A stretch of 64,000 bases of DNA from contig JFHB01000016.1 in NCBI GenBank assembly GCA_000729835.1, positions 186,001 through 250,000 on the forward strand, read 5' to 3'. Position numbers and translations under genes: made by a program. Of this stretch, positions 23,328 to 34,133 are shown one piece after another. The notes beneath the pieces are model-generated. The model was not told the DNA's origin. It was given only the letters and a program-made list of their open reading frames with translations, and ran no database searches. Source of the DNA: Atkinsonella hypoxylon. Taxonomy: Eukaryota > Ascomycota > Sordariomycetes > Hypocreales > Clavicipitaceae. Each line of letters opens with the position of its first letter. The stretch's first letter is position 1.

Positions 23328-24005
23328 AGTTTCCAGGACTTGGATCTGTCGGTCATGAATGCCTTCTTATCTCTGCCATTGCATAGTACACAGGTGGGCT
23401 ATTCGCCATCATGATGTCATCATGATGCAGCCTATTTTTGTAAGCAGCATCATTATTCTCCTCTTGGCGGTTTACCATCGCCGGTTAATTTCCGCAGCGT
23501 ATCGTCCACTCATCCTTACGCAAGGCGTTTTTAAGTCATGGCTCGGCCGCGGGAACATACGCTTTCCCTGAAGAAATATGAAAAATAGGATATCGTGTGG
23601 CTGCAGAAAAGAGGGTCGCGTGTGGAAACAGACCCTCCTTGTCAGATCAGTCTGGATCTTCTGTGCCGACGATCTATTAAATCTATCAAGTCTATTCTTG
23701 CCGTGTCTAACCCGGTCGGGAATAGCGGCTAGGGTCAGAAGTCATTCACCATCACTGCTATAGCTGCTAACTATAGAAGCCTTACGTATGTATAATTGCA
23801 CGTAGACTTGGCAGAGTATGAATGCACGTGAGCCACTTTTCCAAATCAGGCGAGATACAGGAAGAATAGATTTCTGGCGTAGGAAATCTAGACTGGCTCT
23901 CCTTCTCCTTGTCCTCTGTGCTAAGGATAATTCGAGAGAATATTCCACCCAGTGGCGCCTGGTTCTGCTATTTGCAGTTGGCATTTCTGTAATTCTCATT
24001 ACATC
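23328..24005. promoter_or_regulatory. shared divergent promoter of the Zn2Cys6 regulator and the PaaK-like ligase
   Basis: 678 bp between two diverging start codons. It includes 'catcatgatgtcatcatgat' near 23408-23427, a near-palindromic repeat of ATGATG/CATCAT. No gene recognised. A self-acting and target-acting bidirectional promoter is an inference from the arrangement. Confidence 0.45.
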
Positions 24006-25505
24006 ATGCAACTTCAAAATTTCACTCTGGGGGATGTGCTGGCCGTAGCCAAAGCTCACCCTTTTTATGACAAAGCCATCCACTATCCGCCAGACCTCGA
24101 GACCATCCAGACGATTCGAGAACAGTCAACGGAGCAGCCGGCGAGTGCTGCGCTTATGCTGCAGCCTGTGCTCCGTAAAAAGGGCCTGTGAGATAGTTAC
24201 TCTGCAATCTGGAAGTAAACCTCGACTCTGACTTATTAGGTACACGACCATTGAGCGACTCGTCAATGATACGAGTCCGCAAAACACATTCCGTCACAGT
24301 GTGTACGCCAGCACCACGGGAGGTGGATACGGGTCAAACCCGATGTTTTTTGCTACGGATGTGCACGAGAACCGCAGGCATCGAGCACAATTCGGTGAAC
24401 TTCTTCGGGCTACTGGGGTGATAAGGCGCGGAGACTGGGCCCTCACGACTCATTGTTCTGGCGAGCTGTACCGGCACGTGTCTATTCTCAAAGGCTGGCC
24501 CGTTCATGATTGCTAATCGTTCAAATCAGATCCCTGGACCTCATACTGGAGGTTCTGGAGAATGCCGGGGCCTCTGTTCTGAGCGCTGGGAACCACATGT
24601 CTCCAGAAGAAGTCATCAACCTTCTCATCAAATACCACATCAACCTTCTCACAGGTGATAGCAGCCAGATAGCCCTCATCATTCACACCATATCAGCCCT
24701 GCCGCAAGAATCACGGCGTCTTCTCAAGTTGGAAAAGATAATCTACACCTCAGAGGTGCTCACTGGCGCTCAGCGAGCACAGATCAAGGTCGTTCTTGGC
24801 GATAACATCAAGATTTACTCGATAATGGGCAGCGCCGAAGCAGGTCCCTGGGCGCTGAGCAATCCAGACCTAACCGGAAAGGAGGCTCACACAAGTGAAG
24901 CAGACTTTATTTTCGACACACGTGCCATGATAATCGAGATCCTTTCTTCGTCGTTCGCAGAGGACGGATCGGATCCGCAACCAGTCCCCGATGGGGAGAA
25001 TGGCACTATCGTTCAGACATCGCTATCACGTCTGCGCAATCCTCTCGTGCGCTACGATACGGGTGACCTAGGATCTCTTCATCCGCTGCCAAGTCATGCC
25101 AAGAACTTGATTCCGGAGGATTACTGGCCGTTCTTGCGCGTCCTTCGGTTCCAAGGTCGCGATCGACGGTTTAGCTTCGACTGGGATGGAGAGTACCTTG
25201 ACTTTGCTGACCTGGCGGCCTTGTTGAATAACGAAGAGTGCGGTGTGCTACAGTGGCAGGTCATTTTAGACAAGCTGCAGCCATCAATGGAGTCGACTCT
25301 TGAGATCAGGCTTTTGCGCTCTTCGCAAACTGATAAGCTTATCCCTCAAGAAAGTCTCGTCAAGCGAATTAGAACCTTTGTCCATGCGTATTCCGCGAAT
25401 GATTACCGATTCCAGCTGACTTTTGTCTGCGATCTGGATGAATTCGAGAGAAGCTCTACGGGGAGAAAAGTTGTGAAATTCATAGATCGCTATAACGATA
25501 TCTAG
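24006..25505 (+). CDS. PaaK-like adenylate-forming enzyme (phenylacetate-CoA ligase fold)
   Basis: 463 aa in three exons (24006-24187, 24240-24473, 24530-25505). Motifs in order: phosphate-binding loop 'YASTTGGGYGSNP' (about residue 83), 'RGDWALTTHCSGELYRSLDL', 'LENAGASVLSAGNHMSPEE', the adenine-site motif 'YSIMGSAEAGPW', 'NPLVRYDTGDLGSL' with the ribose-binding Asp, and a C-terminal subdomain starting 'LRFQGRDRRFSFDWDGEY'. Length fits a stand-alone PaaK-type enzyme (about 430-460). The family activates a carboxylic acid, often aromatic, as an acyl-AMP and usually transfers it to CoA; the substrate here is unknown. The second intron appears to be GC-AG: only a donor GC after 'CTGTACCG' gives the conserved 'LYR/SLDL' (a GT donor three bases on would break the frame). 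It diverges from the Zn2Cys6 gene and lies near a CYP504-like P450. Confidence 0.85.
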
Positions 25506-26461
25506 AGGGATTGAATAGACTGCAATGACGGCCATGTGAAGAACCCTCCATGTTTTCAGGTGTGAGCGCATTTGCGGGGGGGGAAAAAAAAATTAAAAAA
25601 AATCACGTTAAATTCTCTCAAAAAATACAAGGAACAGCTGTACGGACACAAACGGCCATGGGCATCACGTCCCGAGTATTCTGTTTCTGCTAAAAAAAAA
25701 ATCCTCCGTATTGGTAAAAGGGGACTTTAGCGTTTTCCCATGAGGGCAAATCGAAACAAAGCAATGACGTATGCTGAAGAAATTCTCCTCTGGAACAACG
25801 CAGGCCATAGCTATTTGATATGGAGCGTCGAAAGTGCGAATGATAAACCGAGAACAACTCAAGTGGTTTACTATGCTTTCAGAGCTTAAAACAAAAAGCA
25901 AGGAAAGAAAGACAGCTAGGAAAACAAGAGGAAAGCGGCCAGCTTTTAAATGATCGCGTACTAGATCACATATGATCTAGCTTTGCTTTATACCCGGTCG
26001 CCACGCCTGTCTGGTTTAACTTGAGGTTGCAGGAGATGAGTGCGGTCCTGTCAGATGAGACGGCTTGAGATGCGTTGCTGGAAACATATACATACCTGCC
26101 GCTGCATGTAGTCTACGCGTTAGTTTAACAAGGATAATGGCGATCACGAAGCATGATTTCTTTTGCGAAATTTACCATTGGCTGGCATTTATTTATGTTG
26201 ACACTAGCATTGCATCGAGGTTTACTAGCGTGAACAGTGCTGCAGCCTTTGAGGCAATATTGAGACTGAAACTCTGGCTGTCAAGGCCAAGACGACTGCT
26301 CTGGAGGCAATAAAACGCTGGACCTCCGGTCAGCCACATGCTCAGCCGTTATCTTCTTCATCGTCGTAGCGAGTGCCAATGGGTGAGAGAAGTTGTGTAC
26401 ATCAGGATATGAAACCCTATAATCCAGCTTCTCACAGGATTCTTGCTCGGCCAACGGTAAT
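25506..26461. other. gene-free stretch
   Basis: About 950 bp, A-rich in parts (25580-25620, 25690-25700). No supported gene. It separates the ligase from the haem-oxygenase-like relic. Confidence 0.6.
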
Positions 26462-28202
26462 ATGAACATGGATACTCTAGACGCCTTTTCTATGTGGCAG
26501 TATCATGACAGTGCTCCCCTGGCCCTATTTCTCGCTGTCCTCGTGTATTCCTTGCGTGTGGTCAAGAAGCAAGTCTTTGTCGCACTTGCTAGCGACACAC
26601 CGGTTGTCGCGTTCAAGAATGTGAAGAAACCGAGGTCGAGCTCGGCGGGCCCCAAGCCAGCACAATGGTACCGCGACATGTTCTTCCAGCTTCAGAACCT
26701 GGAGGATCACCCAGATGTGCTCACATCAGCTCGGGACGAGCTTCTATCAATGTTCTCTCGCGGGCTTGCGCGCGCGCTCGAGCAGCCCCAGCGGAGCATA
26801 CTCCGGATTGAACAGTACAACCCCAAGCACGTCTGGAACGTCGTAGAGGACATGCGCGAGAAGATCCTGGAGGAATGGTCCTAGTATTTGGAGCGGCGAA
26901 GAAAAGGGACATGCTCCCGAGCTCTTTGGAACATCGGAGGCCGCCAAGGCATGGTTGGTCCAGCAGGCTCCCGTCAAGCTTGTCGACGGTGCATGGCTCG
27001 GCCATATCCATAAGATCACCACTCCTTTCGCCCTTCGGGGCGTCACACGACTTGCCTGGCAGGTCCTGTCGGAAGAGTTTGGCGACGGCGATCTGTCCAA
27101 GCACCACGTCTCTCTCTACCGAAAACTTCTGAGGCGGCCGTGGCCCATGCTCATCTCGCTGTTTCCTTCCCGAGATCCTGGGGTTCAATATGCACTTCAA
27201 GATGGTCACCTTGGCGACCTTGAAGGCGGCTCACGAGCTCAAGGGGCTCGGTATTGACCCTTGCTACTTCCTCATCCACATTGCCATTGATCACGCTGAT
27301 TCAGGACATACGGCCCTGGCAACGCACGCTGTTACGCGCTACCTGAAGCTGGTACGTGAGACTGAAGACGCGGAAGCTGCGCAGCAAGCATGGAGGCGAG
27401 TTCAAGTTGGCTACATTTTGTCTGAGACGCAGGGGACTTGTTCTCGCGGACATGGCGGCCCTGCAGAATCTACCATGGCCATGGCCCTGAGGAGATCAGA
27501 TTCTATCAGTACTGGCTTGTTCAATCTACCGCTTGATCTGCTTAGCGCGCAGATGCTCGACATCTTCAGCGCCAAGGCCTCGGTTTCGCAGAAGTTGCAC
27601 TGCCAGAGCAGAGTTCGCATCGGCGGTGACTCCCCCTCATCTTGGCTGGACCCGAGCAAGTGGGAGGATACGGACCCGCGGAATCAACATGAGTTGCTGG
27701 CTGGTCTCAGCCAGGTCAAGCCCTGGGTTGTCCCCGGATCGAGCAGCAGCAGTCTTTTGGTACGGGAGCTCTCGTGGGAAGGGCGCATGTTCGGCGCCTT
27801 CACAAGCATCGAGTTGGCGACTCTTTATTCTTGGATCGATGCCCTGGGGCCGGAAGCTCAAGCTTAGTTGTATTGGAGGTTTACCCATTGAAAAGCACGG
27901 CGTTCCAGGGATGTCGTTGGCGAGCTTCGAGACCCTGCTTGCCATGATCCCTTTTCGCTACCCATGTGTAGCAAGACTGAAAGCAGCGCTACATCCCATC
28001 AAACCGAACCCGATATCGACTGAGGGCCACGACATGCCGAGAGGCCGCTGAGTTCCTCTTGGATCGCTCGATTGCGAGATCTCCTGGGCTGCTAAGCGGG
28101 GAAAGTCGTCTTGCCTCGGAGGCTATTGTGGCAAGGGAAGAGATGAGTCTGAATGCGTGTGTGGAGGAGTTGCGAAAGACGGACGAGGGGAAGATAGAAT
28201 AA
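26462..28202 (+). pseudogene. decayed haem-oxygenase-like (PF14518-type iron-containing redox enzyme) gene
   Basis: The N-terminal frame 'MNMDTLDAFSMWQYHDS' has one hydrophobic helix (about residues 18-34) and runs 140 codons to a TAG after 'EKILEEW S'. Homologous text then continues in other frames: 'EAAKAWLVQQAPVKLVDGAW', 'LGHIHKITTPFALRGVTRLA', 'LSEEFGDGDLSKHHVSLYRK', a gap with frame changes, and 'LGFNMHFKMVTLATLKAAHE'. It ends with the long intact piece to 27867 containing 'FLIHIAIDHADSGHTALATH' (carboxylate/His metal-ligand region) and 'SLLVRELSWEGRMFGAFTSI'. A further in-frame piece 'EAAEFLLDRSIARSPGLLSG' reaches the TAA at 28200. At least a stop, two or more frameshifts and an internal loss make a functional product unlikely. 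The order of pieces matches the fungal 'iron-containing redox enzyme' family; the assignment is from memory of the family pattern. Confidence 0.7.
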
Positions 28203-28279
28203 GAATACGACTAGAATAGAATAGAAAATAAGTTAAAAAGATAATTTGTTCCGTCACATTTCCTGAAAGACGAGCAACT

Positions 28280-29330
28280 CTAGTTGCCGCTTCGGATGCC
28301 ACGAATCCAGACGTATCTTATTTTCGAAAGAACCTCAATATCTTCCAAGGGATTCCCCTCCACTAAAATCAAGTCTGCTAATCGGCCATTTTCCATCGCC
28401 CCACGATCGCTCAAATCGAATAACGAAGCGGGCTCTGATGTCACCGACTGTATCAGTTTCGCATTGGACAGCCCTGCTGCCGCAAGTAGTCGCAGTTCAT
28501 CATGCAACCCCTGTCCAGGTGGAATCGCGAGGCCATCCCAGTTATTCGGATGACCCGACACATATGCGTGCTCCCGCAGCGTTGAGCGCCTTCACAGCTT
28601 CCACAGCGTGCAAGAATTTGTACTCGGGCTGATGCGAGCTCCATAACGGAATCGCCTTCTCGAGAAAGCAAAGTGTCGGAATGACGCCAATTCCTTTTTG
28701 CACAATCCGTCTGACGAGCTCTGGGTCCAGCTCTCCGTCGGCCGGTACAGGCGAGAGTATGTCAAAGCCAATATTAACAGCTAGTTCATACGCTCTTGTC
28801 TGAGACGCATGCGCAATGGCAAGCTTCCCGTGCCGGTGTGTCTCCCGCACGGCCTCCGTAATTATGTCAACTCCTAAGCCAGGTTGGTCCACTATGATTT
28901 TGGTCGCCACAAGCCTGCGAGCCTCTGCTGGACTCTTGACTGTCTGCGCTCCGCTGTGGTTAGACATATTCACCAGTAGGGCATTCTCGGGACCAATGGA
29001 AGAGCATGAAGCAAGATAGGACGGCAGAGCCGGGTCGTCGTGGGCCATGAATTTCACGGCTTGGGCCTCCGAGGTTGAGCTGCTCGAGTCAATTGCTGTA
29101 GTGGTGCCGTGCCCAACGTACTTGCTAAGAGCGTCTCCTGATATACCCGAGTCAACTTTGGCGTCAATAAATCCTGGCATTAATGTACATCCTGTACCAT
29201 CAATATAGTGATCTGCCGAGCTTTTTGAGGAGATGATTTGTCCTGGGCTTCCGACAAAGTTCACGATGGTGCCTCTTTGTATCGTGTCTCCCTTGACAAC
29301 GTCGACATTGAAGATCTGATTGACCGGCAT
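28280..29330 (-). pseudogene. amidohydrolase relic (imidazolonepropionase/prolidase-like), metal ligands lost
   Basis: Reads 'MPVNQIFNVDVVKGDTIQRG', then 'GCTLMPGFIDAKVDSG', 'HGTTTAIDSSSSTSEAQAVK', 'AIAHASQTRAYELAVNIGFD', and in a second frame 'IPPGQGLHDELRLLAAAGLS', 'DRGAMENGRLADLILVEGNP'. Overall order and length (about 350 aa) are those of metal-dependent amidohydrolases. Two faults are visible. The HxH metal motif expected after 'PGFIDA' is K-V-D, and the later His expected in 'ITHVPLDG' reads 'LSPVPADG'. A one-base frameshift near 28550 ends the first frame at 'ICVGSSE' just where 'GTDAN' would follow. A sequencing slip could explain the frameshift but not the lost ligands. It faces away from the neighbouring DUF1264-like gene. 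Confidence 0.7.
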
Positions 29331-29836
29331 GGTATATACGACGGTAGAATTGTATTGAAAGCAATAGAGTGGACCGATGGCACTGGGCCATCCTCTCCAC
29401 GCCTCCCTGGTGGTACTGACCCAGAGGTGGACTAGCGATACGAGGCTGCCAGGAGATCCGAATTGACGACAAGTGATAACGACAAGTTATGACATCATCC
29501 AGCTTCGAAGCCGTTTCCAAATGAGGACTCTTTGAGGCGTTGACAGATCCATTAAAACAACGCGGCCGTCCTGGTGAATTTGTCGACCACGTGGATGCGG
29601 GGGTTTCCTGGTAATCAAGGATTGCGCGTTGATGATGACACCCAAACGTCATACACACACGAAGCACCGCATGCCGTTGCCAAGAACCTCGCTAGTGTTC
29701 TAGCAAGTTAGCAAGTACATATGAACTGGATGTAAAAAATTGCTACAACTTACATGCAACTTGGCAAAATCTTTACTGATACCTGGCGGAAACAATTCCA
29801 GAACTGTGTGTAACTACTGTAAGAACCATCGTCAGC
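29331..29836. other. divergent intergenic region
   Basis: About 500 bp between the amidohydrolase relic and the DUF1264-like gene. A 155-codon minus-strand frame at 29200-29667 overlaps the relic in another frame and has no motif. Nothing else seen. Confidence 0.5.
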
Positions 29837-30675
29837 ATGGATCCTGCACCAACGACAAATGAGGCTCTGGGTGAACCACTTTCGAAGGAGAACTCACTTT
29901 TGACAGGCGCAGCTTCTGTAACACAGGTATGAGCATTCTCGGCATACATGGACCAGAAAGATTAATCGCACTATAGGATTTCGAGCCGATCAAAAACGTA
30001 TGTGCTCACCTGAACGCATTCCACGCATACGCAGATGACACGAAACGATCCGTCGAGGCAAACCACTATTGCAGCCATTTGAGTAAGTAGATACAGGCAC
30101 AATCCAAGACAATCCGACCGTCACAGGTGATTAGCAACTCGCCGCAAGTCCTGACACACGCAGATAATGATGTTCGACAATGCCTCATATACGACTCGCC
30201 GGATCGCAACGCACGCTTGATCGGCCTCGAGTACATGATTACTCCACAACTCTTCGAGACCCTTCCTAAAGAGGAGCGGCGACTGTGGCACTCACATGTA
30301 TACGAGGTCAAGTCAGGGATGCTCGTGATGCCCAATCGCGTGGTACCAGAATCTGTGTGGGACATGGCGGAAACAAAGGAAATGGAGGAAGTCATCACGC
30401 TGTACGGGAAAACGTATCATTTCTGGCAGACAGATCGAGGCGACAAGCTGCCACTTGGCGAGCCAAAATTGATGACAAGCTATACCGCGGATGGCCAGCT
30501 TGATTTTGACAAAGTCGAGAAGCGAGATGAAAAGTGTGGCACCTCATATGAAAAGAAGAAAGAGAAACGAAAATATATAGAGCCGCCAAATATCTCCCCC
30601 GGTAGGTCTTTTCTCGACATGAGAGGCGACCGTTTGCTAACAATTCCAGATGTCGATTGTGCTTGGTCTCACTAA
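29837..30675 (+). CDS. DUF1264 / oil-body-associated-protein-like
   Basis: 219 aa in four exons (29837-29926, 29977-30082, 30164-30601, 30650-30675), all phases consistent. Intron 2 restores 'NHYCSHLN/NDVRQCLIYD' and intron 3 restores 'PPNISP/DVDCAWSH'. Family signatures are 'DVRQCLIYDSPDRNARLIGL', 'LWHSHVYEVKSGMLVMPN', 'GKTYHFWQTDRGDKLPLGEP' and 'LMTSYTADGQ'. This family (PF06884) is found in plants, where it is linked to oil bodies, and is widespread in fungi and bacteria with no settled enzymatic role. No signal peptide or membrane segment is seen. All conserved blocks are intact, in contrast to the relics on its left, so it is probably functional. An extended frame past intron 3 without splicing reaches the same stop by chance of phase (48-nt intron). 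Confidence 0.88.
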
Positions 30676-31234
30676 GAAGCATGGTTATCCCGTTGCGGCG
30701 AACAAAATGCTGTATCTCTTTGTTCGCAAAACTCACGAGTACCACGTTGCGTCTTGGTCAATCAGAAAAAGTGCTTGATAATCCGGGATGTTCTGATATA
30801 GAGCAGACATGGCAAAATGCAGTGTCCAGAGCGATGCTGGGAAAATCGACCAGTTTGTCGACAAGAGCTGTTCTGATACACGAGCAGATATTTCGGCATT
30901 TTATATAATTCGCACCAGTTCCATCGTCATTCCACAAGCATTGAAAGTAGATGTCTTCCCAGGCCTCTCACTTCAGGAGGTGACTTAGTTGTCACATTAT
31001 AATGCAGGTGATACAGATAATCATGTTGCATTTTCGCCCGCGCAACTATGAAGCTGAACTGTGGCATATATTTATTTGGAATTAGCTCCTATGCAGGCCG
31101 AATATTTCGACACCCAAAGAGGGAGTACTAGGGACATTGGCAGGTCCTAACGGGTCTGGCTTTCTAAGGAAGAAGCAGAAAGTTATACATAACTCTGAGC
31201 GAAAATTTATATTAATATTACAACTTGTTATGGT

Positions 31235-31251
31235 CTAGGGCTTTGCCCTAG
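31235..31251. repeat. perfect inverted repeat CTAGGGC-TTT-GCCCTAG
   Basis: Two 7-bp arms around TTT in AT-rich surroundings. It could form a small hairpin; no element type is recognised. Confidence 0.7.
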
Positions 31252-31668
31252 CACTGTTACGTGATATAGATGTTCAATTGTACGAAGTATTGCAACTTGT
31301 AACTTACAATACGAATTCTTTTCTAGGATTGGGCTTACCCCTCTACATGAAGCGTGCAGGCACCCGCTATGGCCCGATTGGGCTGCGTCATGACAAAAAT
31401 ATCCAAAAGGCTTAGCAGTGCCTTTTCAGCGCTCTAGGCAATTATAACTATAGTTACTAGGCTTTATATTATATATAGCAGCTTAATAGCTGAATACCAC
31501 TAAATCACTACCATTGTTATCTTGTGCCACTAAAAATATCAACGATAATTATTAAAGGCCGCTATTGGAGCCGGGATGTAGCCTAAATGTGGGTGCCTGA
31601 TGTTGTTACCAGACTATGTATGCGGGACAGAATACTCCCTCCGTATTGCTTCTTGTAATTGCGGCGTG

Positions 31669-31716
31669 GCGTTCGGCAAGACTTTCGGCAAGGCGTTCGG
31701 CAAGGCGTTCGGCAAA
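31669..31716. repeat. 12-bp tandem array, four units (GCGTTCGGCAAG)
   Basis: Units at 31669, 31681 (two mismatches), 31693 and 31705 (last base changed). GC-rich island inside an AT-rich stretch; not coding. Confidence 0.9.
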
Positions 31717-32256
31717 CCTTCTGCGGTACGGGTACTTCCTCGCCGAGTCTCAGAATCCTGATGCCTAAATTACCTACGCAGCCATCTCCTGGCTAGCATA
31801 GCAATATGAAGTGAAGTTCTGGTTTCATGGGCTCGGTCACGCTTCCCAAACAAGTTCCATCTAATAGCAGCAGTTCTCGTCAGCTTTGTGCTCCGCTTCT
31901 CTGCGTACAAGCCAAGCTGTCAACCCGTTTCCCCGTATTGCGTCGAGCGCCTGGTCTTACTGACGAAGCTAGAGTATAGTTAGTGAAGCGTGAGTAACCG
32001 TCCTCTGGGAGGACGATCTCGATTTCCATATCAACACTGCCGAGCCTATCCGGCTTGACCGGAGTCCTTGTCTGTACAGTCCCTTGCTTATGTAACTGTT
32101 TGACCAAAGAGTGAATCGTGATCGTAATTTAAACGAGTAAATGGCACCGGCTTACTTGGAAGCACAATGAAAAATCAGAGACGAAGCTTATAAGCATTCG
32201 CCGAGAACTTGTACTCCATCTCTTGCTCTTGATTTACACGAGACTTAGCAAAAGCC

Positions 32257-34133
32257 ATGTCTTACCATATTCTCAGTATCGCCACCGTGGCCGTCGTATA
32301 TCTCATCATTAGGTTGCTCAATGTGACCGACAAGCCAAAGATCAAGGGCCTGCCCGAGATTCCAGGCGTGCCCATCTTTGGAAGCTTGCTCGAACTGGGG
32401 TCGGATCATCCGAGGGTGGCACAGAGATGGGCCAAAAAGTATGGTCCTGTCTTCCAGGCTCGAGTCGGGAATCGCGTAAGTTTTAGTTCCAAGAGTACGA
32501 AATGCCATAGCCATACATAGTATCCGCGTTGACGCTGATCTCCTTCTTGGGGAGGGGAAAACCATCAACAGCGCATCGTCTTTGCCAACTCCTACGAAGC
32601 AGTCCGTCACTTCTGGATCACGCACCAATCCGCCCTCATTTCTCGTCCCATGTTCCATACCTTCCACTCTGTCGTATCCTCGTCCCAGGGCTTCACCATT
32701 GGTACATCCCCATGGGACGAGTCATGCAAGCGTCGCCGCAGGGCTGTCGCGACGGCCCTCAACCGACCGGCCACGCAATCCTACATGCCAATTCTGGATC
32801 TCGAATCCACAGTCAGTATCAAGGAGCTGCTTGAAGATTGCAAAGGCGGCACCCAGCCTGTCGACCCGAATGCCTATTTCCAACGATTCGCGCTCAACAC
32901 CTCCCTCACGTTGAACTACGGATACAGAATCGATGACTCTATTAATAACGAGCTTCTGAAAGAAGTTACGCATGTGGAGAGGGAAATCTCTAATTTTCGA
33001 TCCACGAGTAATAATTGGCAGGACTATTTACCGTTGCTCCGGCTCTGGAGCAAGCAGAACTCCCTTGCAGAGGAATATCGACTTCGCAGGGACAAGTATC
33101 TCACGGACATGCTCGACCGTTTAAAAAGTAGCATTTCCGAGGGCACCGATAAGCCATGTATTACAGGAAACATTCTGAAGGATCCAGATGCAAGACTGAG
33201 CCCTGGTACGTCGTTCTCCGCCAAGCAAAACAGAACTGAGAGAAAAAAGAGATGGAAAGGAAGGGAGGAGAGATGAAGGCCTCGAAAAAAAAAAATTGCT
33301 TCGCTAACAATGAACTCGGTCCTGTTTGATTTGTGACAGCCGAGGTCAAGTCCATAGGCCTGACCATGATCTCAGCCGGCCTGGACACCGTACCGGGCAA
33401 TCTCATCATGGGCATGGCCTACCTATCCACCAAGGAAGGCCAAGCCGTGCAAGCCAAAGCGCTGAGAGCCATCGAAGAAGTGTACCCAAACGGCGACGCG
33501 TGGGAAAAATGCCTCGTCGAAGAAAAAGTGACATATATCACGGCTCTAGTGAAAGAATTCCTACGATACTGGACCGTTCTCCCCATGTCTCTGCCGCGGA
33601 CAAGCATTAGCGATATCCCTTACAAGGACACCGTGATTCCAGCAGGCACGACATTCTTCATGGTAAAAGCGATCCTGACACACGCAAAAGAAGAAGAAGA
33701 AGAAGAAGAAGAATAAGAAGAAGAGAGTGTGTTGGAACTTTGCTAATTGCATGACGCGCAGAATGCCTACGCCGCCAACTACGATGAAGACCGCTTCAAG
33801 TTCCCCGAGAAACTCATCCCGGAGCGTTTCCTCGGCGACACAGAGGTTGGCACGCAGCATTACGCATATGGAGCCGGATCTCGTATGTGCCTGGGATCGC
33901 ATCTTGCGAACAGAGAGCAGTATACAGTGTACCTCCGCCTAATCACAGCGTTCGAGATGTTCCCCTCGGACGATCCTGCTGATGCACCTTGCATGAATAG
34001 CTTGGACTGTAACGCGACGCCGACCTCGCTGACGCTGGACCCCAAGCCTTTCAAAATCGGACTGAAACCGAGATCGGAGGCGATGCTCAGGAAATGGATT
34101 GCCCAAGCTGAAGAGCGGACTGCGTGCATCTGA
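32257..34133 (+). CDS. cytochrome P450, CYP504-like (phenylacetate/hydroxyphenylacetate hydroxylase family)
   Basis: 515 aa in four exons (32257-32475, 32572-33205, 33340-33662, 33762-34133); phases agree at all three junctions. An N-terminal membrane anchor covers residues 4-20, followed by the proline-rich hinge 'GLPEIPGVPIFGSLLELGS'. The I-helix is 'LTMISAGLDTVPGNLIMGMA', the ExxR motif 'EFLRYW', and the haem loop 'YGAGSRMCLGSHLANREQYT' with the axial Cys. The I-helix and haem loop closely resemble the fungal CYP504 enzymes that 2-hydroxylate phenylacetate or 6-hydroxylate 3-hydroxyphenylacetate on the way to homogentisate. It acts at the ER membrane with NADPH-P450 reductase. The third intron carries a GAA microsatellite. 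The next intact enzyme upstream that may share substrates is the PaaK-like ligase at 24 kb. Exact substrate is inferred from family only. Confidence 0.93.
33688..33723. repeat. AAG/GAA microsatellite within P450 intron 3
   Basis: About twelve AAG units with one interruption (aat). It follows the donor at 33663 within a 99-nt intron. Unspliced reading would append a poly-Glu tail and stop. Confidence 0.9.

Larger units (their letters stand above)
30676..32256. other. AT-rich gene-free stretch with small repeats
   Basis: About 1.6 kb. The part 31180-31560 is clearly AT-rich compared with the flanks. It holds a perfect 7-bp inverted repeat (31235-31251) and a 12-bp tandem array (31669-31716). 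No coding capacity recognised. It may be an old, degraded transposon remnant, but no transposase or terminal repeat could be identified. Confidence 0.5.

Noticed and set aside
26721..27209. 162-codon minus-strand frame
   Set aside because: Lies antisense to the haem-oxygenase-like relic and has no motif; a composition shadow.
29200..29667. 155-codon minus-strand frame overlapping the amidohydrolase start
   Set aside because: It overlaps the amidohydrolase relic in another frame and shows no motif or splice support.
31235..31251. Helitron 3' hairpin
   Set aside because: The hairpin is perfect but no CTRR end follows at the right distance and no partner terminus or Rep/helicase was seen.
31880..32107. 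75-codon minus-strand frame just upstream of the P450
   Set aside because: Some protein-like text but no family recognised, no splice support, and it lies in the P450 promoter region.
33333..33716. P450 exon 3 extended with a poly-Glu C-terminus
   Set aside because: The Glu run is the GAA microsatellite inside an intron; splicing leads to the haem-binding exon.
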